Shown piece after piece: positions 16,516 to 24,814 of a stretch of DNA of 64,000 nt. Position 1 is the stretch's first letter; every line of letters starts with the position of its first letter. This DNA is from CAMYLY01 sp039587215 (lineage in GTDB: Bacteria > Gemmatimonadota > Gemmatimonadetes > Gemmatimonadales > GWC2-71-9). Made by a program: the position numbers and the translations under genes. Where the stretch lies: assembly GCA_039587215.1 (NCBI GenBank), contig JBDHIW010000001.1:1-64000 (forward strand). The letters are read 5' to 3'. The notes under the pieces are model-generated. The model was not told the DNA's origin, ran no database searches, and was given only the letters and a program-made list of their open reading frames with translations.

Positions 16516-18192
16516 ATGCAGAAAGCACTGCTCTTCGCCGCACTCGCCGGATCGACCGTGGCAGCGGCCCCGACAGCGGTCCAGGCCCGCCAGGACGATC
16601 CCGCCGTCCAGATCACGCTCAACAAGCGTCAGCCGTTCGAGCGCGGTCACCGGGTGAGAGCGTTCGTGCGGACGGAAGACGACGGTTACCTGCTCGTCCT
16701 GCATGCCGAACCCGACGGGCGCATCCGCGTGCTCTTCCCGGTCGATCCGTACCGCGACGATTACGTGCGCGGCGGCCGTCGGAACGAAATCCGCGGGCGC
16801 GGAGATCGCGAAGCTTTCCGGGTCTTCGAGCGAAGCGGAATTGGGACCGTCTTCGCGGCCTTTTCCCGCGACCCGTTCCAGCTCGGCGCGTTCATTCGCG
16901 AGGATCACTGGGACTACCGCGCGCTGGACGAGTGGCGGCTCACCGGAGACCGAGACGCCGAAGCAGAGCTCGTCGCGCTCGCGCAAGAGATCACCGGGCG
17001 CACGTTCTTCGAATACGACGTGCTGCACTACGGTGTCGGAGCCGAGTACGTCGCCCACGGCCACACGCACTACCGATTCTCGGTCGGGCTGGGCTACGGC
17101 TGGCCTTACTACGGCTATGGATCCGGGTGGTACAGCGGCGCGCGGGTCTCCTTCGGCCCGTTCCACGTCGGGTACTACACGCGTCCGTACCGACGGTGGC
17201 GGTCACTACACTTCTGCGACCCGTTCGTCTACGACGCGTGGGCGTGCGGCCTGGCGTACGACCCGTACTGGTATGGCCGGCACTGGGATCCGTGGGTCGA
17301 CTGGCGCTGGTACGCGCTCGAGCCCTATCGGACGGTGTACTACCAAGCACCGCGCGCGAGGGTCTACTACCGCAGCCCGCGGTTCGGCCCCACCGCCATT
17401 GGGTATGGCAAGTACGCGTTCAAGAACGACGCGCAGTCCGGCCTGACCGGCGGCATCGGCGTGCGCCGTCGAGCACCGGAAACCTACCGGGTCGCCGATG
17501 CGCGGAGACGCTCGGCCCCCACGACCGTCGCTCCTGGGGTGCGTACCACGGCCGGCCGTCGCGCGGTCGATGAAACTCCAGCGCAACGCGCAGGCGCCAC
17601 CGAGCGGGCGCGGCCGCAGGGCTGGGGCATGACCGACGGGCGACGAGTCGTCCCGTCGACTGAGACCCCGGCAGCCGACCCGACTCGGAATCGGGCCGTG
17701 CCCGGCCGGCGGGGCGTCGATACGCAGCGACCCGAAGCCGGCGGGCAGGCGGTAGACCGTCGGCCGACGCGCCGCACCGGATCGGTCGCGCCGCCGAGGA
17801 CTCGGGCGGACGTCGACGCGGTCGCACCTCGGCGCTCCACGGAGGAGTCCAGCGCCGACCGGGCACCGGCCCGGACACCGCGGCGGGTCACCGTCCCCGG
17901 ACGGACCAGCCCGCGGCCGCAGGCGACGACGCAGCGTGCACCGACGCGATCGACACCGTCGGTCAGGCGCACGCCCACGCGGAGTACGCCGAGCGCCCAG
18001 CGCGCGCCGGCCCGAGGCTCCGTGTCGCGGCAGCCGGCCCGCAGTTCGGGGTCGGTCCGACAGTCGCCTCGCCCGTCAGTGCGCCAACCGAGCCGGCCGA
18101 CGGTCCGATCGTCCCGGCCCGCCGTACGCCGCGCGCCGGCACGCACCACCACCCGGCGACCGCGCCCCACCGCGCGACGGCCGAAGCCATAG
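16516..18192 (+). CDS. DUF4384 exported protein with Tyr/Trp-rich middle and basic tail
   Basis: The 558-residue product has a signal peptide (residues 1-25), then a DUF4384 domain at about 30-130 with the VRTEDDGYLLVLHAEPDGR strand pair. Residues 170-300 are rich in Tyr, Trp and Gly. The last 230 residues are nearly free of acidic and bulky hydrophobic residues; they are built of Arg, Pro, Ser, Thr and Ala with repeated RSTPS, RQP and RRAPAR-type units. The tail would bind polyanions such as DNA, lipopolysaccharide or polyphosphate. A strong AGGAGG site precedes the ATG. A shorter paralogue lies at 36845. The protein is probably envelope-located; its function is unknown. Confidence 0.8.
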   Translation: MQKALLFAALAGSTVAAAPTAVQARQDDPAVQITLNKRQPFERGHRVRAFVRTEDDGYLLVLHAEPDGRIRVLFPVDPYRDDYVRGGRRNEIRGRGDREAFRVFERSGIGTVFAAFSRDPFQLGAFIREDHWDYRALDEWRLTGDRDAEAELVALAQEITGRTFFEYDVLHYGVGAEYVAHGHTHYRFSVGLGYGWPYYGYGSGWYSGARVSFGPFHVGYYTRPYRRWRSLHFCDPFVYDAWACGLAYDPYWYGRHWDPWVDWRWYALEPYRTVYYQAPRARVYYRSPRFGPTAIGYGKYAFKNDAQSGLTGGIGVRRRAPETYRVADARRRSAPTTVAPGVRTTAGRRAVDETPAQRAGATERARPQGWGMTDGRRVVPSTETPAADPTRNRAVPGRRGVDTQRPEAGGQAVDRRPTRRTGSVAPPRTRADVDAVAPRRSTEESSADRAPARTPRRVTVPGRTSPRPQATTQRAPTRSTPSVRRTPTRSTPSAQRAPARGSVSRQPARSSGSVRQSPRPSVRQPSRPTVRSSRPAVRRAPARTTTRRPRPTARRPKP

Positions 18193-18217
18193 CGCGGCAG
18201 GGAACGAGCGGCCGGAC

Positions 18218-18245
18218 CGAGGGGGAGCCCCAGGGCTCCCCCTCG
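18218..18245 (+). terminator. Terminator hairpin after the DUF4384 gene
   Basis: A perfect stem of 11-12 bp (18218-18229 with 18234-18245) closes a CCAG loop 25 bases after the stop codon. No T run is present. Confidence 0.65.
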
Positions 18246-18331
18246 TGCGTTCGGGCCTCGCGGAACGCAGACCACCGTGCTACTATCCCGAACAGAATTC
18301 TGACACCACCGTCGCCTGAGGAGATCCGTTC

Positions 18332-18577
18332 ATGTCGGCCGTGAAGATCGAGCACTTCGTCGAAAAACTCGAAGAGCTGAAGCGGGAAATGGATGCCGGG
18401 ATGTTGCGGCACGGTGAGTACGACCAGCGGCTTGCCCGGGTCATCAGTGAGCTCCGCGACCGGAAGCTCGAGGCGACTCGAGAGGAGATCCACTCGACTC
18501 TGGACGACCTGCTCAGCCGCGGCGTGATCACGCCGTCCGTCAAGATCCACCTGCAGTCGCGGCTGGGCCTGGACTAG
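18332..18577 (+). CDS. Small helical protein, function unknown
   Basis: The 81-residue protein is predicted to be almost all helix: charged heptads at residues 5-60, then a short ITPSVKIHLQSRLGL end. It has no signal peptide, Cys or membrane segment, so it is probably a cytosolic dimer or adaptor. A GAGGAGA site sits at good spacing before the ATG, and a strong hairpin follows the stop. Codon use matches its neighbours, so it is very likely translated. I do not recognise the family. Confidence 0.75.
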   Translation: MSAVKIEHFVEKLEELKREMDAGMLRHGEYDQRLARVISELRDRKLEATREEIHSTLDDLLSRGVITPSVKIHLQSRLGLD

Positions 18578-18598
18578 CACGGCCGAACCGTCGATGTG

Positions 18599-18633
18599 CG
18601 ACCCGACCCGCGGCCCGCCCGCGGGTCGGGTCG
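18599..18633 (+). terminator. Terminator hairpin after the small helical gene
   Basis: A perfect 15-bp G+C-rich stem (18599-18613 with 18619-18633) closes a 5-base loop. TTGCGTT follows on the plus strand. Confidence 0.7.
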
Positions 18634-18731
18634 TTGCGTTCGTGCGCCGATGAAGCGCTGCGTCGCGCGTTGTCCCACGAGTCGGTAGCTTGCATCATCC
18701 CCTGCAGGAACACCTCAATCGGGAGAGGACC

Positions 18732-19388
18732 ATGCGGAAGCTCGTGTTGACCGCGGCATGTGTCGCTTTGTGCAGCTCGACCGCGTTCGCGCAGACGGTG
18801 GGAATCGGCATCAAGGGAGGGACCCTCGGCGTCGGCGGCGATCTCGCCGTGCAGCTGCACGAGCGCGTCGGCGTGCGCGCCGGCATCGGCATCTTCCCGC
18901 TCACCCCGAAGTTCAACGTCTCGGACATCAGGTGGGCGATCGACCTACCGTCGCCTCAGTACTCGGCGATGCTCGACCTGTTCTTACTGGGCCCCCTGCG
19001 GCTGACCGGCGGTGTCATGCTCTCGCCCGACGACATCATCGTGGACGCCGACCTCAGCGGCGTCACGACCACAGTCGACATCGGCGGTACGGCCTACCAG
19101 GTGTCCGACGTCGGCACGCTCACGGGCGTGATCGTCAACAAGGATATCGCCCCGTACGCCGGGATCGGGCTTGGGCGCGTCGGCGGTCGGGGGCTCGGGT
19201 TCTTCCTGGACGCCGGGGTGGCATTCCAGGGAGCGCCCACGGTGACGCTGTCGTCCAGCGGCGGCACGCTCTCGGGCAATGCGGTGCTCAACACGGCGCT
19301 GAACACGGAGTCCGGACAGATCGAGGACGCGGTCGATCTCATCAAGTACTACCCCGTGCTCCAGCTGGGCATCCGGTACGGCTTCTAA
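18732..19388 (+). CDS. Small outer-membrane beta-barrel protein
   Basis: The 218-residue product has a signal peptide (1-21, ending AFAQ). Short alternating strands with Gly/Val/Leu pairs continue to the end, and the last residue is Phe in a GIRYGF tail, the usual barrel-assembly signal. The size fits an eight-stranded barrel of the OmpW/OmpX/opacity type. A GGAGAGGA site precedes ATG 18732; an in-frame upstream ATG is less likely. It is monocistronic and flanked by hairpins. The function cannot be read from sequence. Confidence 0.75.
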   Translation: MRKLVLTAACVALCSSTAFAQTVGIGIKGGTLGVGGDLAVQLHERVGVRAGIGIFPLTPKFNVSDIRWAIDLPSPQYSAMLDLFLLGPLRLTGGVMLSPDDIIVDADLSGVTTTVDIGGTAYQVSDVGTLTGVIVNKDIAPYAGIGLGRVGGRGLGFFLDAGVAFQGAPTVTLSSSGGTLSGNAVLNTALNTESGQIEDAVDLIKYYPVLQLGIRYGF

Positions 19389-19393
19389 CGCGT

Positions 19394-19419
19394 CGGGCCG
19401 GCGGCACGCCGCCGGCCCG
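19394..19419. terminator. Bidirectional terminator hairpin
   Basis: A perfect 11-bp stem (19394-19404 with 19409-19419) closes a CACG loop between convergent genes ending at 19388 and 19422. Confidence 0.65.
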
Positions 19420-19421
19420 GT

Positions 19422-20087
19422 TCACCGCCCCAGTGAGACGTGGAGGTGGTCGGCCGTCCCGACGTGACGCAGCGTATCGAACCCCATCATCTCGAAGTAC
19501 CACTGCGTGAGTGCGTTGCGGAGGCCGCTGCGCCCGTTCGTCCGAAGGTCCATGGCGTGGGCAAACCCGTCGTCTTGCACGAAGTGCCGCGACGATGTCA
19601 GAACGTCGAGTCCCATCGCGGCGTAGTCCTGCGGAACGCGATCGAAATCCGTCGCCACAAGATCCCGATCCACGACGAGCCAGGTCGACAACCCCAGTCG
19701 GAGAAGCGGGTGAATCGTCCGGTATTCGGTGCGCACGGCCTCCGTCTTGGCATTGGCCGCCGACAGGTGCACGAGCCCGAGGCCGCAGTAGACGAGCACC
19801 GTCGGTGCCGCGACCCACTGCAGGACGAAGCGCCATCGCGCGCGGCCCGTCAGCCGACGAACGAGGATCGCCCCGTACACCGAGAGCACCACCGCCGCGC
19901 CGACGGCGGCCGCCGCGATCGCCGCGGCAGTGGGCCATGCCCGCTCGACATAGAGATAGGTGGCGCCGCGCACGAGGGTGACGAAGGGAAGCGCCACCAG
20001 CGCGAGCGCTGTCAGGAGCCGCACGCCGAGGCGAAACAGCAGCCCCACCGCCGAGCGGCGCCGGGTGACGGGTCGGTCGAGGTCCAT
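19422..20087 (-). CDS. Membrane protein, function unknown
   Basis: The 221-residue protein has two strong membrane segments near residues 15-40 and 47-75 and a third hydrophobic stretch near 90-112. A soluble C-terminal part of about 110 residues follows, with a DVLTSSRHFVQDDGFAHAMDLRTNG segment and ending HLHVSLGR. The soluble part resembles a peptidoglycan- or substrate-facing extracytoplasmic domain, but I cannot name a family. The ATG at 20087 was chosen because GAGGG lies just upstream; a longer frame adds only an Arg-rich extension. It diverges from the CAP-domain gene at 20214. Confidence 0.7.
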   Translation of the reverse strand: MDLDRPVTRRRSAVGLLFRLGVRLLTALALVALPFVTLVRGATYLYVERAWPTAAAIAAAAVGAAVVLSVYGAILVRRLTGRARWRFVLQWVAAPTVLVYCGLGLVHLSAANAKTEAVRTEYRTIHPLLRLGLSTWLVVDRDLVATDFDRVPQDYAAMGLDVLTSSRHFVQDDGFAHAMDLRTNGRSGLRNALTQWYFEMMGFDTLRHVGTADHLHVSLGR

Positions 20088-20213
20088 GATCCCTCTACGT
20101 TCGCGGTCCCGCGACGGTTGCACCAGCAGGCGGACACGCGGCACGTCCTGCCGCACGTGGGGTACCGCACCGAGTCGCACGCGCTGCAGATCATCGAAGA
20201 CCGGAGTCCCTCC

Positions 20214-20906
20214 ATGGCACCCGACCGTCGCCCTTCGCCGCGTTCACACCGTCCGCCGGGGACGAAATGGTGGACACTGATCGCACTGCTCCCCGCGACG
20301 CTCGCCGCGCAGGAAGCGTCCCCCGGCACCCAGCCGCTGGCGGCTCGGCTCGAGGCTGGGATCGTGCGAGAGCACAATCTGGTGCGACAGAATCCGCGGG
20401 CGTACGCACAGCATCTTCGCGCGCTGCTTCCGTACTTCGACGGACGACTCCTGCGCGTGCCCGGCGCGATCCCCTTGGAGACGATCGAGGGCGCTCGCGC
20501 CGTGCGGGAGGCGATCGCCGTTCTCGAAGACGCGCTGCCCCAGCCACCGTTGGGCTCCGCCGGGGGCCTCCAGCGCGGTGCCCGCGATCACGTCCGGGAC
20601 CAGGGTCCGCGTGGCGGGCTGGACCATGCCGGGTCGGACGGCAGCCAAGCCGACGACCGCGTCAGTCGATACGGCACGTGGATGCGCACGATCGGCGAGA
20701 ACCTCGCCTTCGGGCAGTTCGGGCCAGATGACGCGCGGGACGTGGTCATGAGCCTCCTGATCGACGACGGGGTTCCCTCGCGCGGCCACCGGGGCACCAT
20801 CCTCAACGGCGAGTTTCGCTCGGTCGGCGTCGCCTGTGGCGAGCACGCCGGGTACGGCACGATGTGCGCGATCGTCTACGCCGGCGGTTACGACGAGGAC
20901 CGGTGA
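20214..20906 (+). CDS. CAP/SCP-domain secreted protein
   Basis: The 230-residue product has a signal peptide (about 1-35) and then a CAP domain. The helix-forming REHNLVRQNPRAYAQHL opening, a GENLAFGQ segment and SRGHRGTILNGEFRSVGVACG match the conserved motifs of the SCP/PR-1 family. The histidine in RGHRGTIL and the Glu of GENL fit the usual central cavity residues. Bacterial members (YkwD-like) are secreted proteins of mostly unknown activity. The ATG at 20214 has CGGAG 7 bases upstream; the much longer open frame is a shadow of the opposite-strand gene. The chain has at least two Cys. Confidence 0.85.
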   Translation: MAPDRRPSPRSHRPPGTKWWTLIALLPATLAAQEASPGTQPLAARLEAGIVREHNLVRQNPRAYAQHLRALLPYFDGRLLRVPGAIPLETIEGARAVREAIAVLEDALPQPPLGSAGGLQRGARDHVRDQGPRGGLDHAGSDGSQADDRVSRYGTWMRTIGENLAFGQFGPDDARDVVMSLLIDDGVPSRGHRGTILNGEFRSVGVACGEHAGYGTMCAIVYAGGYDEDR

Positions 20907-21036
20907 TCCCGAGCGGGGGGAGTCAACCATCTGGGCGGATGCCGTGTCCAACTAGAGCCGGCTGGAACCAAACGGGGCGTGGACTCGTTGATCCGGCAAT
21001 GCCATCTGAATGCACCGCCAATCTCCCGAGGTACCT

Positions 21037-22422
21037 ATGAAGACCGCGAACGGCTCCCGACGCTCGCACGCTCGCACCGCGACGATGCTCGGGCTCATCC
21101 TCACCGCGCTCGCTGCAGCGACCCGACCCGGTGAGACACAGACGCCGCCTCCCGATCCCCTGACCGCGTCGCAGATGCGGGAGGACCTCGACGTCTTCCA
21201 CCGGGAGTTCTTCGCCGCGGACCGCGCGTACAGCCCGGCGGCACGCACGCGAGCGGAGGCGATGCTCGCGGATCTCGCCGGGACGCTCGAGACGACGACA
21301 CGGGCGCAGTTCGAACTCACCCTTGCCAAGGCGGTGGCGCTCGCCGACAACGGCCACACGACCTCATTCGGCGGGCCGCGGGCGCGGCGGTTCAACCGCG
21401 TGCCAGTTCGCCTCACCCCGTTCGGTGAGCAGTTCCACGTCCTGTGGGCGCGACCCGCGCACGCCGACCTCCTCGGCGCTCGCCTCATCGGCATCGGTGC
21501 CCGACCGATCGCGGAGCTGCGGGACTCCGCCCGGACGCTTACGGGCGGCACGCCGGCCTGGCGGGATCGGAGCGCCAGCTTCTTCCTCGAGAGTCCCGAG
21601 CAGCTTGCCGCTGCGGGACTGCTCGAGACCGGCGATGCCGCCGGGTACGTCTTCGAGACGCTCGCGGGCGACACGGTCGAACGGCGCTTCGTGGCCGAAC
21701 CGCCGGCGGCGCGGCGCGCAGACGCCGGAGCCAGGCGATGGCTCTTCGCCGCCGACGAGACGACGGAGTGGCGGAGTCTCCAGTCAGCCGGCTCGGTGCC
21801 GTGGTCGTTCCAGGACGGGAGTGTACCGTTTCGGTGGACCATGCTGCCGGAGCTCGACGCGGCGATCGTCGATTTGCGCCAGAACCACGACGCCCCCGAT
21901 CTCCCGATCCGACGGGTCGTGCGCGCATTCGCCGATTCCATCCGCGACGCCGCACCCCGGCATCTCGTGCTCGACATGCGCCTGAACGGGGGCGGCGATC
22001 TCAACACGACGCGGGACTTCATGCGCGGCCTGCCCGACCTCGTGCCCGGGCACATCTTCGTGCTGATGAGTCCGTGGACCTTCTCGGCCGCCATCTCGAG
22101 CATCGGCTATCTCGAGCAGACGGCACCCGAGCGGGTCACGCTCGTGGGCGAAGGCCCCGGCGACCGTCTCGAGTTCTTCGCGGAAGGCGGGGTCGTCCGC
22201 CTCCCGAACTCCGGCGTGGTCCTCCTGCCGGCGACCGAACGGCACGACTACCGCACGGGTTGCCGGGACAAGCCGGACTGCCACGGCTCCGTCGTGCGGC
22301 ATCCCATCGCCGTTCCGTCGTTGACCGCAGACCTGCCGGCCCCCTGGACCATCGCCGCCTACGCCGCTGGGCGGGATCCCGCGATGGAGGCCGTGGCCGC
22401 GGCACTCGACGACGGGCGCTAG
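21037..22422 (+). CDS. S41-family-like exported protein with incomplete catalytic site
   Basis: The 461-residue product has a signal peptide (1-35) and a C-terminal S41 (tail-specific protease) fold: LVLDMRLNGGGDLNTT, then MSPWTFSAAISS with S350 at the nucleophile position. In active S41 enzymes a Lys lies about 25 residues later in a GE-x-T-x-GK context; here that segment reads LVGEGPGDRLEF, with no Lys. There is no PDZ domain. The protein may be a non-proteolytic homologue or use a different general base. GAGG precedes ATG 21037. A hairpin and tRNA-Ile (opposite strand) follow. Confidence 0.75.
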   Translation: MKTANGSRRSHARTATMLGLILTALAAATRPGETQTPPPDPLTASQMREDLDVFHREFFAADRAYSPAARTRAEAMLADLAGTLETTTRAQFELTLAKAVALADNGHTTSFGGPRARRFNRVPVRLTPFGEQFHVLWARPAHADLLGARLIGIGARPIAELRDSARTLTGGTPAWRDRSASFFLESPEQLAAAGLLETGDAAGYVFETLAGDTVERRFVAEPPAARRADAGARRWLFAADETTEWRSLQSAGSVPWSFQDGSVPFRWTMLPELDAAIVDLRQNHDAPDLPIRRVVRAFADSIRDAAPRHLVLDMRLNGGGDLNTTRDFMRGLPDLVPGHIFVLMSPWTFSAAISSIGYLEQTAPERVTLVGEGPGDRLEFFAEGGVVRLPNSGVVLLPATERHDYRTGCRDKPDCHGSVVRHPIAVPSLTADLPAPWTIAAYAAGRDPAMEAVAAALDDGR

Positions 22423-22434
22423 CGGACCGAACGC

Positions 22435-22473
22435 ACGACGACCCGGCGGAGCATCGCCCCGCCGGGTCGTCGT
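22435..22473 (+). terminator. Terminator hairpin after the S41-like gene
   Basis: A perfect 15-bp stem (22435-22449 with 22459-22473) lies between the plus-strand S41-like gene and the minus-strand tRNA-Ile. It may serve both. The T run is poor. Confidence 0.65.
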
Positions 22474-22484
22474 ATCGGCTGCCA

Positions 22485-22558
<74 letters not shown>

Positions 22559-22633
22559 GCCGCCAAAGGAGCAGTAAGGTAGACACGCGGGGCCTCCCGC
22601 TCCACCCCTCCCCGCGCGACCGCGGACTTCCGG

Positions 22634-22843
22634 TCAGTCCCACTCGCCGTCGCCACCTCGACCCGACCGCCGATCACCATCGTCGAGATCGTCCGCATAG
22701 TCGTCGTACTCCTCGTACTCGTCTCCGTCGTCATCCAGCTCTTCGTCTTCTTCGAAATCGTCGAAGTCCGACTCGAATCCGTCGTCGTCGTCGTCATGCG
22801 CGAGGCCCAGCGGGGACGACGCCGACGCATACCAGGGCAGCAT
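22634..22843 (-). CDS. Tiny highly acidic protein downstream of typA
   Basis: The 69-residue protein has about 31 Asp or Glu residues, three Arg and no Lys. A short hydrophobic N-terminus (MLPWYASAS) precedes long acidic runs interleaved with Tyr and Phe. A GGAGGAA site sits at ideal distance before the ATG, which is the main evidence that it is translated. It starts 37 bases after the typA stop and may be its co-transcribed neighbour. Such sequences can be disordered cation or basic-protein binders, or nucleic-acid mimics; nothing in the sequence decides. I do not recognise a family. Confidence 0.6.
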   Translation of the reverse strand: MLPWYASASSPLGLAHDDDDDGFESDFDDFEEDEELDDDGDEYEEYDDYADDLDDGDRRSGRGGDGEWD

Positions 22844-22880
22844 GGTTCCTCCATCACTCCTTGAAAGCGGTTGACCTCCC

Positions 22881-24731
22881 CTAGGATCCGTTCACCGCGC
22901 GCGCGCGGCGGGCGGCCTTCTTGCGCTCGATCGCCGCCAGGTCCCGCTTGCGGAGCCGGATGGCGTCGGGCGTAATCTCGATCAGTTCGTCGTCCTCGAT
23001 GTACTCCAGGGCCAACTCCAACGTCACCGCCCGCGGCGGCTCCAACTGCACCGTGCCGTCGGAGGCGGTCGTGCGCATGTTCGTGAGCTTCTTCCCCTTG
23101 GTCACGTTGACGTCGAGGTCGCCGGGACGCACGTGCTCGCCGACGATCATGCCCTCGTAGACCCGGGTGCCCGGCCCCACGAACATGGTGGCCCGCTCCT
23201 CCAGGTTCCATAGCGCATAAGCTACGGCGTCACCTTCGCGGTCCGCCACCAGGACTCCCCGGCTTCGGCCCTCGAGCGGCCCAGCCCAGAGGCCGTACTC
23301 GAGGAAGCGGTGGTGCATGATCCCCTCCCCCCGGGTGTCGGTCAAAAACTCCGAGCGGTACCCGAAGAGCCCGCGCGCCGGAACACGGAAACGAATGCGG
23401 GCCCGGCCCTTCCCGGGGTTGCGCATGTCGATCATCTCGGCGCGCCGGGGACCGAGCTTCTCCATCACGACGCCGATAATGCCTTCCGGGACGTCCACGA
23501 CGAGTTCCTCGTACGGCTCGAGCCGGCTGCCGTCGTCGCCCTCGCGCGTGATGACGCGCGGCCGGCTCACCTGGAACTCGTATCCCTCGCGGCGCATCGT
23601 CTCCATCAGAATCGCGAGGTGAAGCTCACCGCGGCCGGACACCGTGAGCACGTCGGGCTTGTCCGTGTCCTGCACGCTCATCGCGACGTTCCGCTCGAGC
23701 TCTCGGTACAGACGGTCCCGCACCTGCCGCGTGGTGACGTACTTCCCGACCTGTCCCGCGAACGGGGAGTTGTTCACCATGAAGTCGACCGAGATCGTCG
23801 GCTCCTCGACGGCGATGCCGCGCAGCCGCTCCGGCGTCTCGGGGTCCGTGAGCGTCGTGCCGATCTCGACGTCGTCGAGTCCCGCCAGCGCCACGATGTC
23901 GCCCGCCGTCGCCGACTCGATTTCGGTTCGGCCCAACCCCTCGAACCCGTAGAGACGCACGACGCGCCCGCGCTGGGCACCGTCCACGTGCCCGGGCTCC
24001 CCGAGCGGAAGCAGCGCGACCTCGTCGCCGACGTGGACGGCTCCCCGCTCGATTCGGCCGATGCCCAGCCGACCGACGTACGTCGAGTAGTCGATCGTCG
24101 AGATCAGCATCTGAAGCGGACCGTCGCTGTCGGCCCGCGGTGCCGGCACCGACGCGAGGATCGTATCGAACAACGGCCGGAGGTCGCCCCCGTCCGGTGC
24201 CACCGCCTCCGGATCGTGCGCCGCAACGCCGAGCTTGGCGGACGCGTACAGAAAAGGCGCGTCGAGCTGTTCGTCGGAGGCTTCCAGTTCGATGAGCAGG
24301 TCGAGTACTTCGTCGTGCACCTCGTGCGACCGGGCGTCCGGCCGGTCCACCTTGTTGATCACGACGATGGGGTGCAGGCCGAGCGCCAGGGCTTTGCGGG
24401 TCACGAAACGCGTCTGCGGCATCGGCCCCTCGGCCGCATCCACGAGCAGCAGCACCCCGTCGACCATTCGCAGGATGCGCTCGACCTCGCCGCCGAAGTC
24501 GGCATGGCCCGGGGTATCGACCAGGTTGATCTTGACGTCGCCCCAGCGGATCGATGCGTTCTTGGACAGGATCGTGATGCCGCGCTCGCGCTCCAGCGGG
24601 TTGGAGTCGAGCACGCGCTCCTCCACCTGCTGGTTGTCACGGAATACGCCGGCTTGACGCAGCATCTTGTCCACGAGCGTCGTCTTGCCGTGATCGACGT
24701 GCGCGATGATCGCGATGTTTCGTAATGGCAA
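22881..24731 (-). CDS. typA: Translational GTPase TypA/BipA
   Basis: The 616-residue protein is a full-length TypA, a ribosome-binding GTPase linked to 50S assembly, stress and low-temperature growth. The G1 motif AHVDHGKTT, G2 ERERGITI, G3 DTPGHADFGGEV and G4 NKVD are intact. They are followed by the EF-Tu-like beta-barrel, elongation-factor domains and the TypA-specific C-terminal region (EGMIVGEH, NVTKGKKLTNMR). The start is TTG: no ATG or GTG lies close enough to the conserved PLRNIAIIAHVDHGK opening. A CAGGGA site and a good promoter lie upstream. Confidence 0.97.
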   Translation of the reverse strand: MPLRNIAIIAHVDHGKTTLVDKMLRQAGVFRDNQQVEERVLDSNPLERERGITILSKNASIRWGDVKINLVDTPGHADFGGEVERILRMVDGVLLLVDAAEGPMPQTRFVTRKALALGLHPIVVINKVDRPDARSHEVHDEVLDLLIELEASDEQLDAPFLYASAKLGVAAHDPEAVAPDGGDLRPLFDTILASVPAPRADSDGPLQMLISTIDYSTYVGRLGIGRIERGAVHVGDEVALLPLGEPGHVDGAQRGRVVRLYGFEGLGRTEIESATAGDIVALAGLDDVEIGTTLTDPETPERLRGIAVEEPTISVDFMVNNSPFAGQVGKYVTTRQVRDRLYRELERNVAMSVQDTDKPDVLTVSGRGELHLAILMETMRREGYEFQVSRPRVITREGDDGSRLEPYEELVVDVPEGIIGVVMEKLGPRRAEMIDMRNPGKGRARIRFRVPARGLFGYRSEFLTDTRGEGIMHHRFLEYGLWAGPLEGRSRGVLVADREGDAVAYALWNLEERATMFVGPGTRVYEGMIVGEHVRPGDLDVNVTKGKKLTNMRTTASDGTVQLEPPRAVTLELALEYIEDDELIEITPDAIRLRKRDLAAIERKKAARRARAVNGS

Positions 24732-24781
24732 GGGAATGGTCCCTGGAAAGTCGGTCCTTCGAGTGTGCGGCGCGGTGGGCC

Positions 24782-24811
24782 AGTATAGACAGGGCCCATC
24801 TCCCCGCGCAA
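24782..24811 (-). promoter_or_regulatory. Candidate promoter of typA
   Basis: On the minus strand TTGCGC (24811-24806) and TATACT (24787-24782) are 18 bases apart. The start site would fall near 24775, giving a leader of about 44 bases before the TTG start of typA. The region lies in the gap between typA and the CDF transporter gene. Confidence 0.5.
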
Positions 24812-24814
24812 CCG

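Noticed and set aside
14189..16543. A 784-codon minus-strand open frame opposite the CYTH-PPK1 gene
   Set aside because: The plus strand encodes intact PPK1 motifs over the same region. The antisense product has no domain or ribosome-binding site.
17900..18190. Short tandem sequence units near the end of the DUF4384 gene as a CRISPR-like or satellite repeat
   Set aside because: The units are irregular and in frame, and they translate to a low-complexity Arg/Pro/Ser/Thr tail. They are coding, not a spaced array.
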